A stretch of 5,484 bases of DNA from Prevotellaceae bacterium (lineage in GTDB: Bacteria; Bacteroidota; Bacteroidia; Bacteroidales; UBA932). The DNA is taken from contig JAITQP010000064.1 in NCBI GenBank assembly GCA_031288885.1, forward strand, positions 1-5,484. Direction: 5' to 3'. This document shows, one piece after another, positions 1 through 4,789 of the stretch (position 1 is its first letter; each line of letters starts with the position of its first letter). The notes beneath the pieces were generated by a model that was not told the origin of the DNA, did no database searches, and was given only the letters and a program-made list of their open reading frames with translations. Both the position numbers and the translations under genes were made by a program.

Positions 1-1
1 C

Positions 2-118
2 ACCGTAGGCGACCCCTTCAAGGACACCTCCGGCCCATCGCTCAACATTTTGGTTAAGCTCATGAGCATGGTTTCCATCGTAATGGCAGGGCTTACCGTG
101 GCGTGGAGCTTGCTGTAA
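2..118 (+). CDS. hppA: Membrane-bound ion-translocating pyrophosphatase, C-terminal end (partial)
   Basis: This is the last 38 codons and TAA stop of a gene that begins before the window. The peptide contains [19 protein letters not shown] followed by a hydrophobic segment ending in AWSLL. That matches the conserved last transmembrane region of membrane pyrophosphatases (H+ or Na+ pumping PPases), where the [10 protein letters not shown] segment faces the catalytic funnel. Family knowledge: the enzyme hydrolyses cytoplasmic pyrophosphate and exports H+ or Na+ across the inner membrane. The residues that decide K+ dependence and ion choice lie upstream and cannot be read here, so Na+ versus H+ is open. 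No terminator hairpin with a T-run follows the stop; a heptad repeat tract begins about 6 nt later. Family assignment is firm, subtype is not. Confidence 0.88.
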   Translation, partial: TVGDPFKDTSGPSLNILVKLMSMVSIVMAGLTVAWSLL

Positions 119-123
119 AGTCA

Positions 124-144
124 ATGATTAATGGTTAATGATGC
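124..144. repeat. Left heptad repeat tract of spacer 1
   Basis: Three 7-nt units, ATGATTA, ATGGTTA and ATGATGC, stand in tandem 5 nt after the hppA stop codon. The 18 bases at 125-142 are the exact reverse complement of 566-583 at the other end of the spacer, so the two tracts form an inverted pair about 420 bp apart. The period of 7 and the alternation of two unit variants (TGATTAA and TGGTTAA) are seen directly. Function is unknown. Confidence 0.8.
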
Positions 145-147
145 GAA

Positions 148-353
148 TCAATAGCTGAAAACCAAAGCCATCAGGGTGACAGCGATTTTACCAAAGCAGT
201 GGAGCAATAGCCCTTGCTCAGAGCGTACTTTTTCGCATGTTGAATAGTTGTTTTCTCGTTTAGCCAGCTGGAAAAAGCTTCAACAGGCTGCCTGACGGTT
301 GAAACGGCGGTATTCCACAGGTTATTATAAGCTCTATGTAAATTTGAATAAGC
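148..353 (-). pseudogene. C-terminal remnant of a DDE-type transposase, frameshifted
   Basis: Read on the minus strand from about 353, the frame gives AYNNLWNTAVSTVRQPVEAF, then SSWLNEKTTIQHAK. After a run of five A (plus-strand T run at 229-233) the homology continues one frame over as KVRSEQGLLLHCFGK, then IAVTLMALVFSY, and ends at a TGA (148-150). The joined peptide resembles the C-terminal part of DDE transposases common in Bacteroidota, with an RQP-(I/V)-E-x-F segment holding the final catalytic Glu and a KVRS-x-x-GLL-x-H-x-FGK tail. A single-base loss in the A run would explain the frame change. The N-terminal two thirds, the other two catalytic acids and a start are absent, and a TAA (354-356) lies in frame just upstream, so it is dead. 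I do not assign the IS family with confidence. Confidence 0.66.
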
Positions 354-364
354 TTAAGCTGTTT

Positions 365-431
365 TTCTCTGGGAATCATCGTTAGAAAATTGAGTTGTAA
401 ATAATCTTCTAATGTAATAATTCCCAGAGAA
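365..431. repeat. Long imperfect inverted repeat (hairpin)
   Basis: The arms TTCTCTGGGAAT (365-376) and ATTCCCAGAGAA (420-431) are perfect 12-bp complements. After a short internal loop a second pair, TTAGAA (382-387) with TTCTAA (407-412), continues the stem, leaving a 19-nt terminal loop. The stem is not followed by a T-run on either side, so it is a poor intrinsic terminator. It could be a leftover of a small mobile element, since it sits beside a transposase remnant. Confidence 0.7.
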
Positions 432-438
432 TTAACCA

Positions 439-459
439 AATAAATTACGATAATTTATT
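439..459. repeat. Perfect 9-bp dyad, AT-rich
   Basis: AATAAATTA (439-447) is separated by CGA from its exact complement TAATTTATT (451-459). It is nearly pure A/T, so chance in an AT-rich spacer is possible. It could act as a protein-binding palindrome or a DNA unwinding site, but nothing nearby decides this. Confidence 0.5.
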
Positions 460-563
460 GAAAATGAATGTATTATAACAATTTGAAAATCAAAATATTC
501 AACTGTTGATTCACATCATTAACAAAAACCCGCCCCTACATGCACCACCACGCCTCGCGCCAT

Positions 564-605
564 TAATCATTAACCATTAATCATTAATCACTAATCATTA
601 GCTAC
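564..605. repeat. Right heptad repeat tract of spacer 1
   Basis: Five clean 7-nt units run from 564 to 598: TAATCAT, TAACCAT, TAATCAT, TAATCAC, TAATCAT. A decayed unit, TAGCTAC, follows at 599-605. The tract is the inverted counterpart of 124-144; 566-583 is an exact 18-nt reverse complement of 125-142. It stops 6 nt before the -33 element of the HD gene promoter, so it bounds the spacer without covering the promoter. Confidence 0.85.
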
Positions 606-611
606 TCCCTA

Positions 612-642
612 TTGGAAATCTCATGATTTTCATCTATTTTTG
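612..642 (+). promoter_or_regulatory. Bacteroidota-type promoter of the HD-domain gene
   Basis: A TTG at 612-614 is followed after 20 nt by TATTTTTG at 635-642. This fits the Bacteroidota consensus TTG-N19-21-TAnnTTTG exactly in both boxes and spacing. Transcription would be expected to start near 649, leaving an untranslated leader of only about 10 nt before the ATG at 658. Assignment rests on motif match alone. Confidence 0.7.
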
Positions 643-657
643 CGCTTTCTTTGCGCC

Positions 658-1902
658 ATGAAGAAGCAAAAAATAGTCAACGATCCTGTTCACGGGTTTA
701 TCAGCATTCGCAGCCCGCTGGCGTACGAGGTGATGGAGCACCCCTACTTTCAGCGGCTGCGGAGCGTAAAGCAGCTGGGGCTGACGCACGTGGTGTACCC
801 GGGCGCGTGCCACACGCGCTTTCAGCACGCGCTGGGCGCCATGCACCTCATGGGGCAGGCGGTGGACGTGCTGCGCTACAAGGGGCACGACGTCAGCCGC
901 GACGAGGCCGAAGCCGCCGAGTGCGCCATGCTGCTCCACGACATCGGGCACGGGCCGTTTAGCCACGCGCTGGAGTTCAGCATTGTGGGCAAGGTGGCGC
1001 ACGAGGACATTTCGGCCGCCATGATGCGCGAGCTCAACCGCGAAATGGGCGGGCGGCTCGCGCTCACGCTGGCCATCTTTGACAACCGCCACCCCAAGAG
1101 CTTCCTCCACCAGCTGGTGTCGAGCCAGCTCGACGTGGACAGGCTCGACTACCTGTGCCGCGACAGCTACTTTTCGGGCGTAGCCGAAGGCGCCATCGGC
1201 ATGGAGCGCATCATTAAAATGCTGGACGTGGTGAACGACGAGCTGGTGGTGGAGGCAAAGGGAATACACTCCATCGAAAAATTTTTGATTGCCCGCCGCC
1301 TCATGTACTGGCAGGTGTACCTGCACAAAACGGTGATTGCCGCCGAGCAGCTGCTGGTCAACATTTTTGCCCGCGCCAAAGCCTTAGCGCGTCAGGGCGC
1401 GCTCACGGCGGACGACGAGGCGCTGCAATTTTTCCTGACGCAAGACCTGAGCGCAGCGGGCATGGACAGCCGCCACGCGCTGCGCTGCTTTGTGCGGCTC
1501 ACCGACAGCGACGTAGACTGCGCCGTGAAGTCGTGGTGCAGCCACCCCGACCGGACGCTGAGCACGCTCTGCCGGATGCTCACGGCGCGCAAGCTGCCCA
1601 AGGTGGAGATACGGCGCGACGCGTTTGCGCCCGAGCAAATCGCCGCGCTGCAGCAGCAAACCGCGCGCCTGCTGGGGCTAAGCGCCGACGAGGCGGCCTA
1701 CTTTACGCAGGCAAGCGTGCTCGTCAACCGCGCGTACAGCCCCACCGGCGACCCCATAAAGCTCCTGCAGCGCAACGGCGAGCTGCGCGACATCTACGAA
1801 GTGTCGGACTTGCTGAACGCTACGGCATTCCAGCAGGAAACAACAAAGCACTTCTTGTGCTACCCAAAGGAAATCTTTGGGGAATTAGGAATTACGAATT
1901 AG
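658..1902 (+). CDS. HD-domain metal-dependent phosphohydrolase, dGTPase/SAMHD1-like
   Basis: The product is 414 residues and belongs to the HD superfamily branch that contains deoxynucleotide triphosphohydrolases and SAMHD1 (COG1078-like). It opens with IVNDPVHGFI, typical of this branch. The metal-binding set is complete: His57 in RFQH, His94-Asp95 in LLHDIGHGPFSH, and Asp161 in LDVDRLDY; His115-Glu116 match the active-site HE pair and Tyr165 the nucleotide-contacting Tyr of SAMHD1. From the family it is probably a cytoplasmic dNTP or nucleotide phosphohydrolase, but substrate is not readable. I chose ATG 658 rather than the in-frame TTG at 640, because that TTG lies inside the promoter -7 box. 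No Shine-Dalgarno is evident. The final residues GELGITN and the TAG stop are encoded by a heptad repeat tract, so the natural C-terminus probably ended near CYPKEIF. It precedes lpxD, a neighbourhood I recall in other Bacteroidota, without a known functional link. Confidence 0.88.
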   Translation: MKKQKIVNDPVHGFISIRSPLAYEVMEHPYFQRLRSVKQLGLTHVVYPGACHTRFQHALGAMHLMGQAVDVLRYKGHDVSRDEAEAAECAMLLHDIGHGPFSHALEFSIVGKVAHEDISAAMMRELNREMGGRLALTLAIFDNRHPKSFLHQLVSSQLDVDRLDYLCRDSYFSGVAEGAIGMERIIKMLDVVNDELVVEAKGIHSIEKFLIARRLMYWQVYLHKTVIAAEQLLVNIFARAKALARQGALTADDEALQFFLTQDLSAAGMDSRHALRCFVRLTDSDVDCAVKSWCSHPDRTLSTLCRMLTARKLPKVEIRRDAFAPEQIAALQQQTARLLGLSADEAAYFTQASVLVNRAYSPTGDPIKLLQRNGELRDIYEVSDLLNATAFQQETTKHFLCYPKEIFGELGITN

Positions 1903-1909
1903 GAATTGG
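1882..1909. repeat. Left heptad repeat tract of spacer 2, overlapping the HD gene stop
   Basis: Four 7-nt units, GAATTAG, GAATTAC, GAATTAG and GAATTGG, run in tandem. The first three lie inside the HD gene reading frame and provide its last codons and TAG stop (1900-1902). The 19 bases at 1889-1907 are the exact reverse complement of 2134-2152 at the other end of the spacer. As in spacer 1, two unit variants alternate. Confidence 0.87.
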
Positions 1910-1949
1910 CTGACGCGCTACATGCGGCATGGTTTTATGCATTGCTTTC

Positions 1950-2000
1950 AGCACGCTTTGCGTCATTGCTTCCTTCGCTCGCAATGACGCAAAACGTGCT
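1950..2000. repeat. REP-like palindromic repeat
   Basis: The arms AGCACGCTTTGCGTCATTGC (1950-1969) and GCAATGACGCAAAACGTGCT (1981-2000) are complementary over 20 bp with one mismatch, around an 11-nt loop. The GTCATTGC...GCAATGAC core with a GAGCGAAGG-like loop (reverse strand) resembles dispersed palindromic repeats seen in intergenic DNA of many bacteria; that likeness is from memory. On the + strand no T-run follows, so it is not a classic terminator, though such a stem could slow exonucleases or affect supercoiling between the two genes. Confidence 0.75.
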
Positions 2001-2011
2001 TCTCCGTGAAT

Positions 2012-2085
2012 GTAAATTTTTACTGGACGTTAGAAGCATCAGCAACATTCCTAACGGAATGTGAAAGCAATCACGGTAATTTACC
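2012..2085. repeat. Cluster of three small perfect hairpins
   Basis: Three perfect dyads follow one another: GTAAA/TTTAC with a 2-nt gap (2012-2023), ACATTCC/GGAATGT around TAAC (2045-2062), and GGTAA/TTACC around a single T (2075-2085). The middle one, 7 bp with a 4-nt loop, is the strongest. Together with the REP-like stem and the long-range pair 1941-1950/2062-2071 they could fold as one structured region, but no known RNA family is recognised. Confidence 0.45.
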
Positions 2086-2120
2086 AAGCTTGAGCCGGAT
2101 TTTTCCGTTACAACAACATC

Positions 2121-2155
2121 ATTCTTAATTCGTAATTCCTAATTCGTAATTCTTA
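2121..2155. repeat. Right heptad repeat tract of spacer 2, abutting lpxD
   Basis: Five 7-nt units stand in tandem: ATTCTTA, ATTCGTA, ATTCCTA, ATTCGTA, ATTCTTA. The 19 bases at 2134-2152 are the exact reverse complement of 1889-1907. The tract ends 12 nt before the lpxD ATG and therefore makes up most of its likely 5' leader. Confidence 0.87.
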
Positions 2156-2167
2156 ATTTAATATATT

Positions 2168-3208
2168 ATGGAGCTATCAGCACGCGAAATCGCCACGTAT
2201 TTGAACGGCGAAGTAGAGGGTAACCCCGACGTAACGGTGTCGGGATTTGCCCGCATAGAGCAGGCAACGCAGGACACGCTTTGCTTTTTGGCAAACCCCA
2301 AGTACGAGGAGTACCTGTACAAAACCGGCGCAGGCATTGCCATCGTCAACAAAACCTTTAAGCTGCGGCAGCCGGTGCCCTACACCGTTGTGTGGGTCGA
2401 CGACGCGTACCGCGGCATAGCCACGCTGCTGGACATCTACGCCACGCTAAGCGCCGTGCAGCGCAGCGGGCGCGAGTACCCCTCGCGCGTGTCGTGGCGC
2501 GCCAAGGTGGGCAAAAAGTGCTACATTGGCGCATTTTCGTACATCAGCAGGGGCGCAAAGATTGGCAACAACGTAAAAATTTTCCCGCGCGTGTACATTG
2601 GCCGCAACGTTACCGTTGGCGACAGCTGCATCTTGTACCCGGGCGTTACCATCTACTCCGGCTGCCACGTGGGGAGCGGCTGCATCCTGCACGCCGGCGC
2701 GGTGGTTGGCTCGGACGGCTTTGGCTTTGCCCCCGACGAAAACAAGCGCTACAAAAAAATCCCGCAAATCGGCAACGTGGTGCTGGAGGACGACGTGGAG
2801 GTGGGCGCAAACACCTGCATAGACCGCGCCACCATGGGCTCTACCATCATTCGCCGCGGGGTGAAGCTGGACAACTTAGTCCACATAGCCCACAACGTGG
2901 AGGTGGGGCAAAATACCGTGATGGCCGCCCTTACGGGAATTGCCGGCTCCAGCAAAATTGGCGAGGGGTGCATGTTTGGCGGGCAGTCGGGCGTGATAGG
3001 CCACCTCAGCATCGGCAACAACGTGTCGCTCACGGCGCGCGCCGGCGTGTCCAGCAACATTAAGGACGGCGAAACGCACATGGGATTTCCGAACATGCCG
3101 ATAAGCGCCTACCGCAGGAGCTACGTAGTGTTCAAAAATCTGCCCGACTTGCAGAAAAAGGTATCCCAGCTGGAGCAGGAAATCGGCAGCCTCAAGAGCA
3201 AGCCGTAG
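2168..3208 (+). CDS. lpxD: UDP-3-O-acylglucosamine N-acyltransferase LpxD
   Basis: The product is 346 residues, close to the 341 of the E. coli enzyme. It transfers a 3-hydroxyacyl chain from acyl-ACP to the free 2-amino group of UDP-3-O-acyl-glucosamine, the third step of lipid A synthesis at the cytoplasmic side. Residues 1-100 form the N-terminal uridine-binding domain. Residues about 112-295 are hexapeptide repeats of the left-handed beta-helix (for example [29 protein letters not shown]). His242 in the IAHN motif should be the catalytic His, equivalent to His239 of E. coli. A polar, Glu/Lys/Gln-rich helix at about 320-345 matches the C-terminal helical segment of LpxD. The ATG at 2168 is preceded by AT-rich DNA without a Shine-Dalgarno. 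It lies 104 bp upstream of lpxC/fabZ. The frame is intact. Confidence 0.96.
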   Translation: MELSAREIATYLNGEVEGNPDVTVSGFARIEQATQDTLCFLANPKYEEYLYKTGAGIAIVNKTFKLRQPVPYTVVWVDDAYRGIATLLDIYATLSAVQRSGREYPSRVSWRAKVGKKCYIGAFSYISRGAKIGNNVKIFPRVYIGRNVTVGDSCILYPGVTIYSGCHVGSGCILHAGAVVGSDGFGFAPDENKRYKKIPQIGNVVLEDDVEVGANTCIDRATMGSTIIRRGVKLDNLVHIAHNVEVGQNTVMAALTGIAGSSKIGEGCMFGGQSGVIGHLSIGNNVSLTARAGVSSNIKDGETHMGFPNMPISAYRRSYVVFKNLPDLQKKVSQLEQEIGSLKSKP

Positions 3209-3254
3209 GTAAACAATATAATCTGTTGTAGATTAATGTATTATTAAACATAAT

Positions 3255-3286
3255 TTGGTAATTTAGATGTTTTTTTATTACCTTTG
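3255..3286 (+). promoter_or_regulatory. Bacteroidota-type promoter of lpxC/fabZ
   Basis: A TTG at 3255-3257 is followed after 21 nt by TACCTTTG at 3279-3286, matching TTG-N19-21-TAnnTTTG. The spacing to the ATG at 3313 gives a leader of about 20 nt. The 104-bp spacer after lpxD is very AT-rich with a T7 run (3270-3276) just upstream of the -7 box. It suggests that lpxC/fabZ can be transcribed separately from lpxD, although read-through is not excluded because no strong terminator is visible. Confidence 0.72.
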
Positions 3287-3312
3287 TATTCGTTTTATGC
3301 TAATTTAACCGT

Positions 3313-4704
3313 ATGCAAATCAATCAACGTACTATAAACAAAGAAGTTACCTTTACCGGCAAGGGCTTACACACAGGTTTACAGGTGGAAATGACCATTT
3401 GCCCCGCGCCCGCCAACCACGGCGTAAAGTTTCAGCGGATAGATTTGGAGGGTATGCCCGTGATAGCCGCCCTTGCCGACTACGTTACCGACACCTCGCG
3501 CGGCACCACCATCGACCACAACGGCGTGAGGGTAAGCACCATCGAGCACATCATGGCGGCGCTCTTTGGCTTGGGTATCGACAACGCGCTGATACGCATC
3601 AACGCGCCCGAAGCGCCCATCATGGACGGCAGCGCGCTCAGCTACGTGGAGCAGCTGAAGGACGCCCTCGAGGAGCTGCCGGAAAAGCGCATCTACTTTG
3701 AGGTGACGGAAAAAATTGTGCTGTGCAACGACAAAAAGCACACGGAAATCGCCCTCTACCCCGACGACCACTTCAGCGTTAACGTCAACATCGACTTTGG
3801 CTCCAAGGTGCTGGGCTGCCAGTACGCCGCCATCAGCTCGGCGGACGAAATTGCCGAGCAAATTGCGCCGTGCCGCACGTTCGTTTTCTTCCACGAGCTC
3901 GAATTTTTGCGCCAAAACAACCTCATAAAGGGCGGCGACGCGGACAACGCCATTGTGATAGTGGAGCAGGAGGTTACGCAAAGCGACGTAGACCGCGTGG
4001 CGCACCTGTTCAACAAGCCCAGCATAGCGCGGCTTCCCGAAGGCTACCTCAACAACCTCGAGCTGCGGTTTGCCAACGAGCCGGCGCGCCACAAGCTGCT
4101 CGACCTGCTGGGCGACCTCATGCTGGTGGGCGCTCCCATCAAGGGAAAAATCATCGCCACCCGCCCGGGGCATCAGGCCAACACGGAGTTTGCCCGCGAG
4201 CTCCGCAAAATCATCAAAAAGCAAAGCAGCAAGCCCGTCGCGCCCAAGTACGACCCCAACGACCCGCCGCTGTACGACATTAACCAAATCAAAAAGCTGC
4301 TGCCGCACCGCCCGCCCTTCCTGCTGGTGGATAAAATCATCTACATGGACGCCGAAACGGTGGTTGGCGTGAAGAACGTCACGATAAACGAGCCGTTTTT
4401 TGTTGGGCACTTCCCCGACGAGCCGGTGATGCCCGGCGTGCTCATTGTGGAAGCCATGGCGCAGTGCGGCGGAATTTTGGCGCTCAGCACCGTGCCCGAT
4501 CCGGAGCACTACAGCACCTACTTTTTGAAGATAGACGGCGTAAAGTTCAAGCGAATGATCGTGCCCGGCGATACGCTGGTGTTCTGCCTGAAGCTCGTAG
4601 AGCCCATCCGGCGCGGGCTGGTGCACATGCAGGCGCAGGCGTTCGTGGGCAACACCCTCGCCACCGAAAGCGACCTGCTGGCGCAAATCACAAAAAACAG
4701 GTAG
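3313..4704 (+). CDS. lpxC/fabZ: Bifunctional UDP-3-O-acyl-GlcNAc deacetylase / 3-hydroxyacyl-ACP dehydratase (LpxC-FabZ fusion)
   Basis: The 463-residue product joins two cytoplasmic enzymes. Residues 1 to about 303 are LpxC, the zinc deacetylase that commits UDP-3-O-acyl-GlcNAc to lipid A. Zinc ligands His79 (in STIEH), His260 and Asp264 (HKLLD) are present, with Glu78 and His287 (in RPGHQANTEF) as catalytic residues; the 260-to-287 spacing equals the 238-to-265 spacing in E. coli, with about 22 extra residues before it. A polar Lys/Pro/Asp-rich linker (about 303-320) leads to FabZ (about 321-463), which dehydrates 3-hydroxyacyl-ACP in fatty acid synthesis. It starts YDINQIKKLLPHRPPFLLVD and has catalytic His366 (VGHFP) and Glu380 (VEAMAQ), 14 apart as in E. 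coli (His54, Glu68). The fusion is a known Bacteroidota trait, so it is not an assembly artefact. It follows lpxD and has its own promoter. Confidence 0.97.
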   Translation: MQINQRTINKEVTFTGKGLHTGLQVEMTICPAPANHGVKFQRIDLEGMPVIAALADYVTDTSRGTTIDHNGVRVSTIEHIMAALFGLGIDNALIRINAPEAPIMDGSALSYVEQLKDALEELPEKRIYFEVTEKIVLCNDKKHTEIALYPDDHFSVNVNIDFGSKVLGCQYAAISSADEIAEQIAPCRTFVFFHELEFLRQNNLIKGGDADNAIVIVEQEVTQSDVDRVAHLFNKPSIARLPEGYLNNLELRFANEPARHKLLDLLGDLMLVGAPIKGKIIATRPGHQANTEFARELRKIIKKQSSKPVAPKYDPNDPPLYDINQIKKLLPHRPPFLLVDKIIYMDAETVVGVKNVTINEPFFVGHFPDEPVMPGVLIVEAMAQCGGILALSTVPDPEHYSTYFLKIDGVKFKRMIVPGDTLVFCLKLVEPIRRGLVHMQAQAFVGNTLATESDLLAQITKNR

Positions 4705-4722
4705 CATAGCGACAGCAACGAT

Positions 4723-4752
4723 TTGATTTGTGCAGCAAAAGAGTTACCTTTG
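4723..4752 (+). promoter_or_regulatory. Bacteroidota-type promoter of the PD-(D/E)XK gene
   Basis: A TTG at 4723-4725 is followed after 19 nt by TACCTTTG at 4745-4752, fitting the Bacteroidota consensus. It shares the 9-mer TTACCTTTG with the lpxC/fabZ promoter. It starts 19 nt after the lpxC/fabZ stop, so the next gene is probably its own transcription unit. A leader of about 30 nt would carry AAGGA (4778-4782), a possible Shine-Dalgarno 7 nt before the ATG. Confidence 0.7.
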
Positions 4753-4762
4753 CAAAAGGTAA
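4744..4762. promoter_or_regulatory. Palindrome covering the -7 box, possible operator
   Basis: TTACCTTT (4744-4751) and AAAGGTAA (4755-4762) are perfect 8-bp complements around GCA. The left arm is the -7 box itself and the right arm spans the expected transcription start. A repressor binding here would block initiation, which is plausible for a nuclease-like gene. It could also be chance, because the left arm is fixed by the promoter consensus. Confidence 0.42.
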
Positions 4763-4789
4763 AGAAGTTGTACCTATAAGGATAGCACT

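Larger units (their letters stand above)
119..657. other. Gene-free, AT-rich spacer of repeats and transposon debris
   Basis: About 540 bases lie between the hppA stop and the HD-domain gene start with no intact gene. From left to right it holds a short heptad tract (124-144), a minus-strand transposase remnant (148-353), a long imperfect hairpin (365-431), a perfect 9-bp dyad (439-459), a stretch from 460 to 560 with only small dyads, a right heptad tract (564-605) inverted relative to the left one, and the promoter of the next gene (612-642). The GC content is visibly lower than in the flanking genes. I see no tRNA, riboswitch or rho-independent terminator. Confidence 0.75.
1903..2167. other. 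Repeat-bounded spacer before lpxD
   Basis: About 265 bases without a gene separate the HD stop from the lpxD start. It is bounded by inverted heptad tracts and filled with nested dyads: ATTGCTTTCA (1941-1950) with TGAAAGCAAT (2062-2071), a REP-like hairpin (1950-2000), and small hairpins at 2012-2023, 2045-2062 and 2075-2085. I find no match to TTG-N19-21-TAnnTTTG close to lpxD, so its promoter is unclear; it may lie upstream or be of another type. Confidence 0.7.

Noticed and set aside
365..431. Rho-independent terminator for hppA
   Set aside because: The stem is about 250 nt from the hppA stop, has a long loop and an internal bulge, and no T-run follows it on either strand.
564..605. CRISPR-like array
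   Set aside because: Units are only 7 nt and directly tandem, without unique spacers, and there is no cas gene in the window.
640..657. An in-frame TTG start extending the HD protein by six residues
   Set aside because: The TTG is part of the TATTTTTG -7 box, so it would precede the expected transcription start; ATG 658 followed by KKQKIVNDPVHG fits the family opening.
634..1326. A 230-codon minus-strand open frame over the HD gene
   Set aside because: It is a shadow of the HD gene with skewed composition and no recognisable motif; the HD gene on the + strand has its full metal-binding set.
2392..3063. A 223-codon second plus-strand frame within lpxD
   Set aside because: It is Arg/His/Gly-rich, as expected for an off-frame reading of GC-rich hexapeptide codons, and overlaps the well supported lpxD.
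3220..3234. Terminator after lpxD (AATCT/AGATT dyad)
   Set aside because: The stem is only 5 bp, AT-rich and without an adjacent T-run, so it is too weak to call.
3379..4707. A 442-codon open frame on the minus strand across lpxC/fabZ
   Set aside because: It mirrors the GC-rich codon pattern of the real gene, is rich in His/Val/Ala/Arg, and shows no domain. The plus-strand frame has complete LpxC and FabZ active sites.
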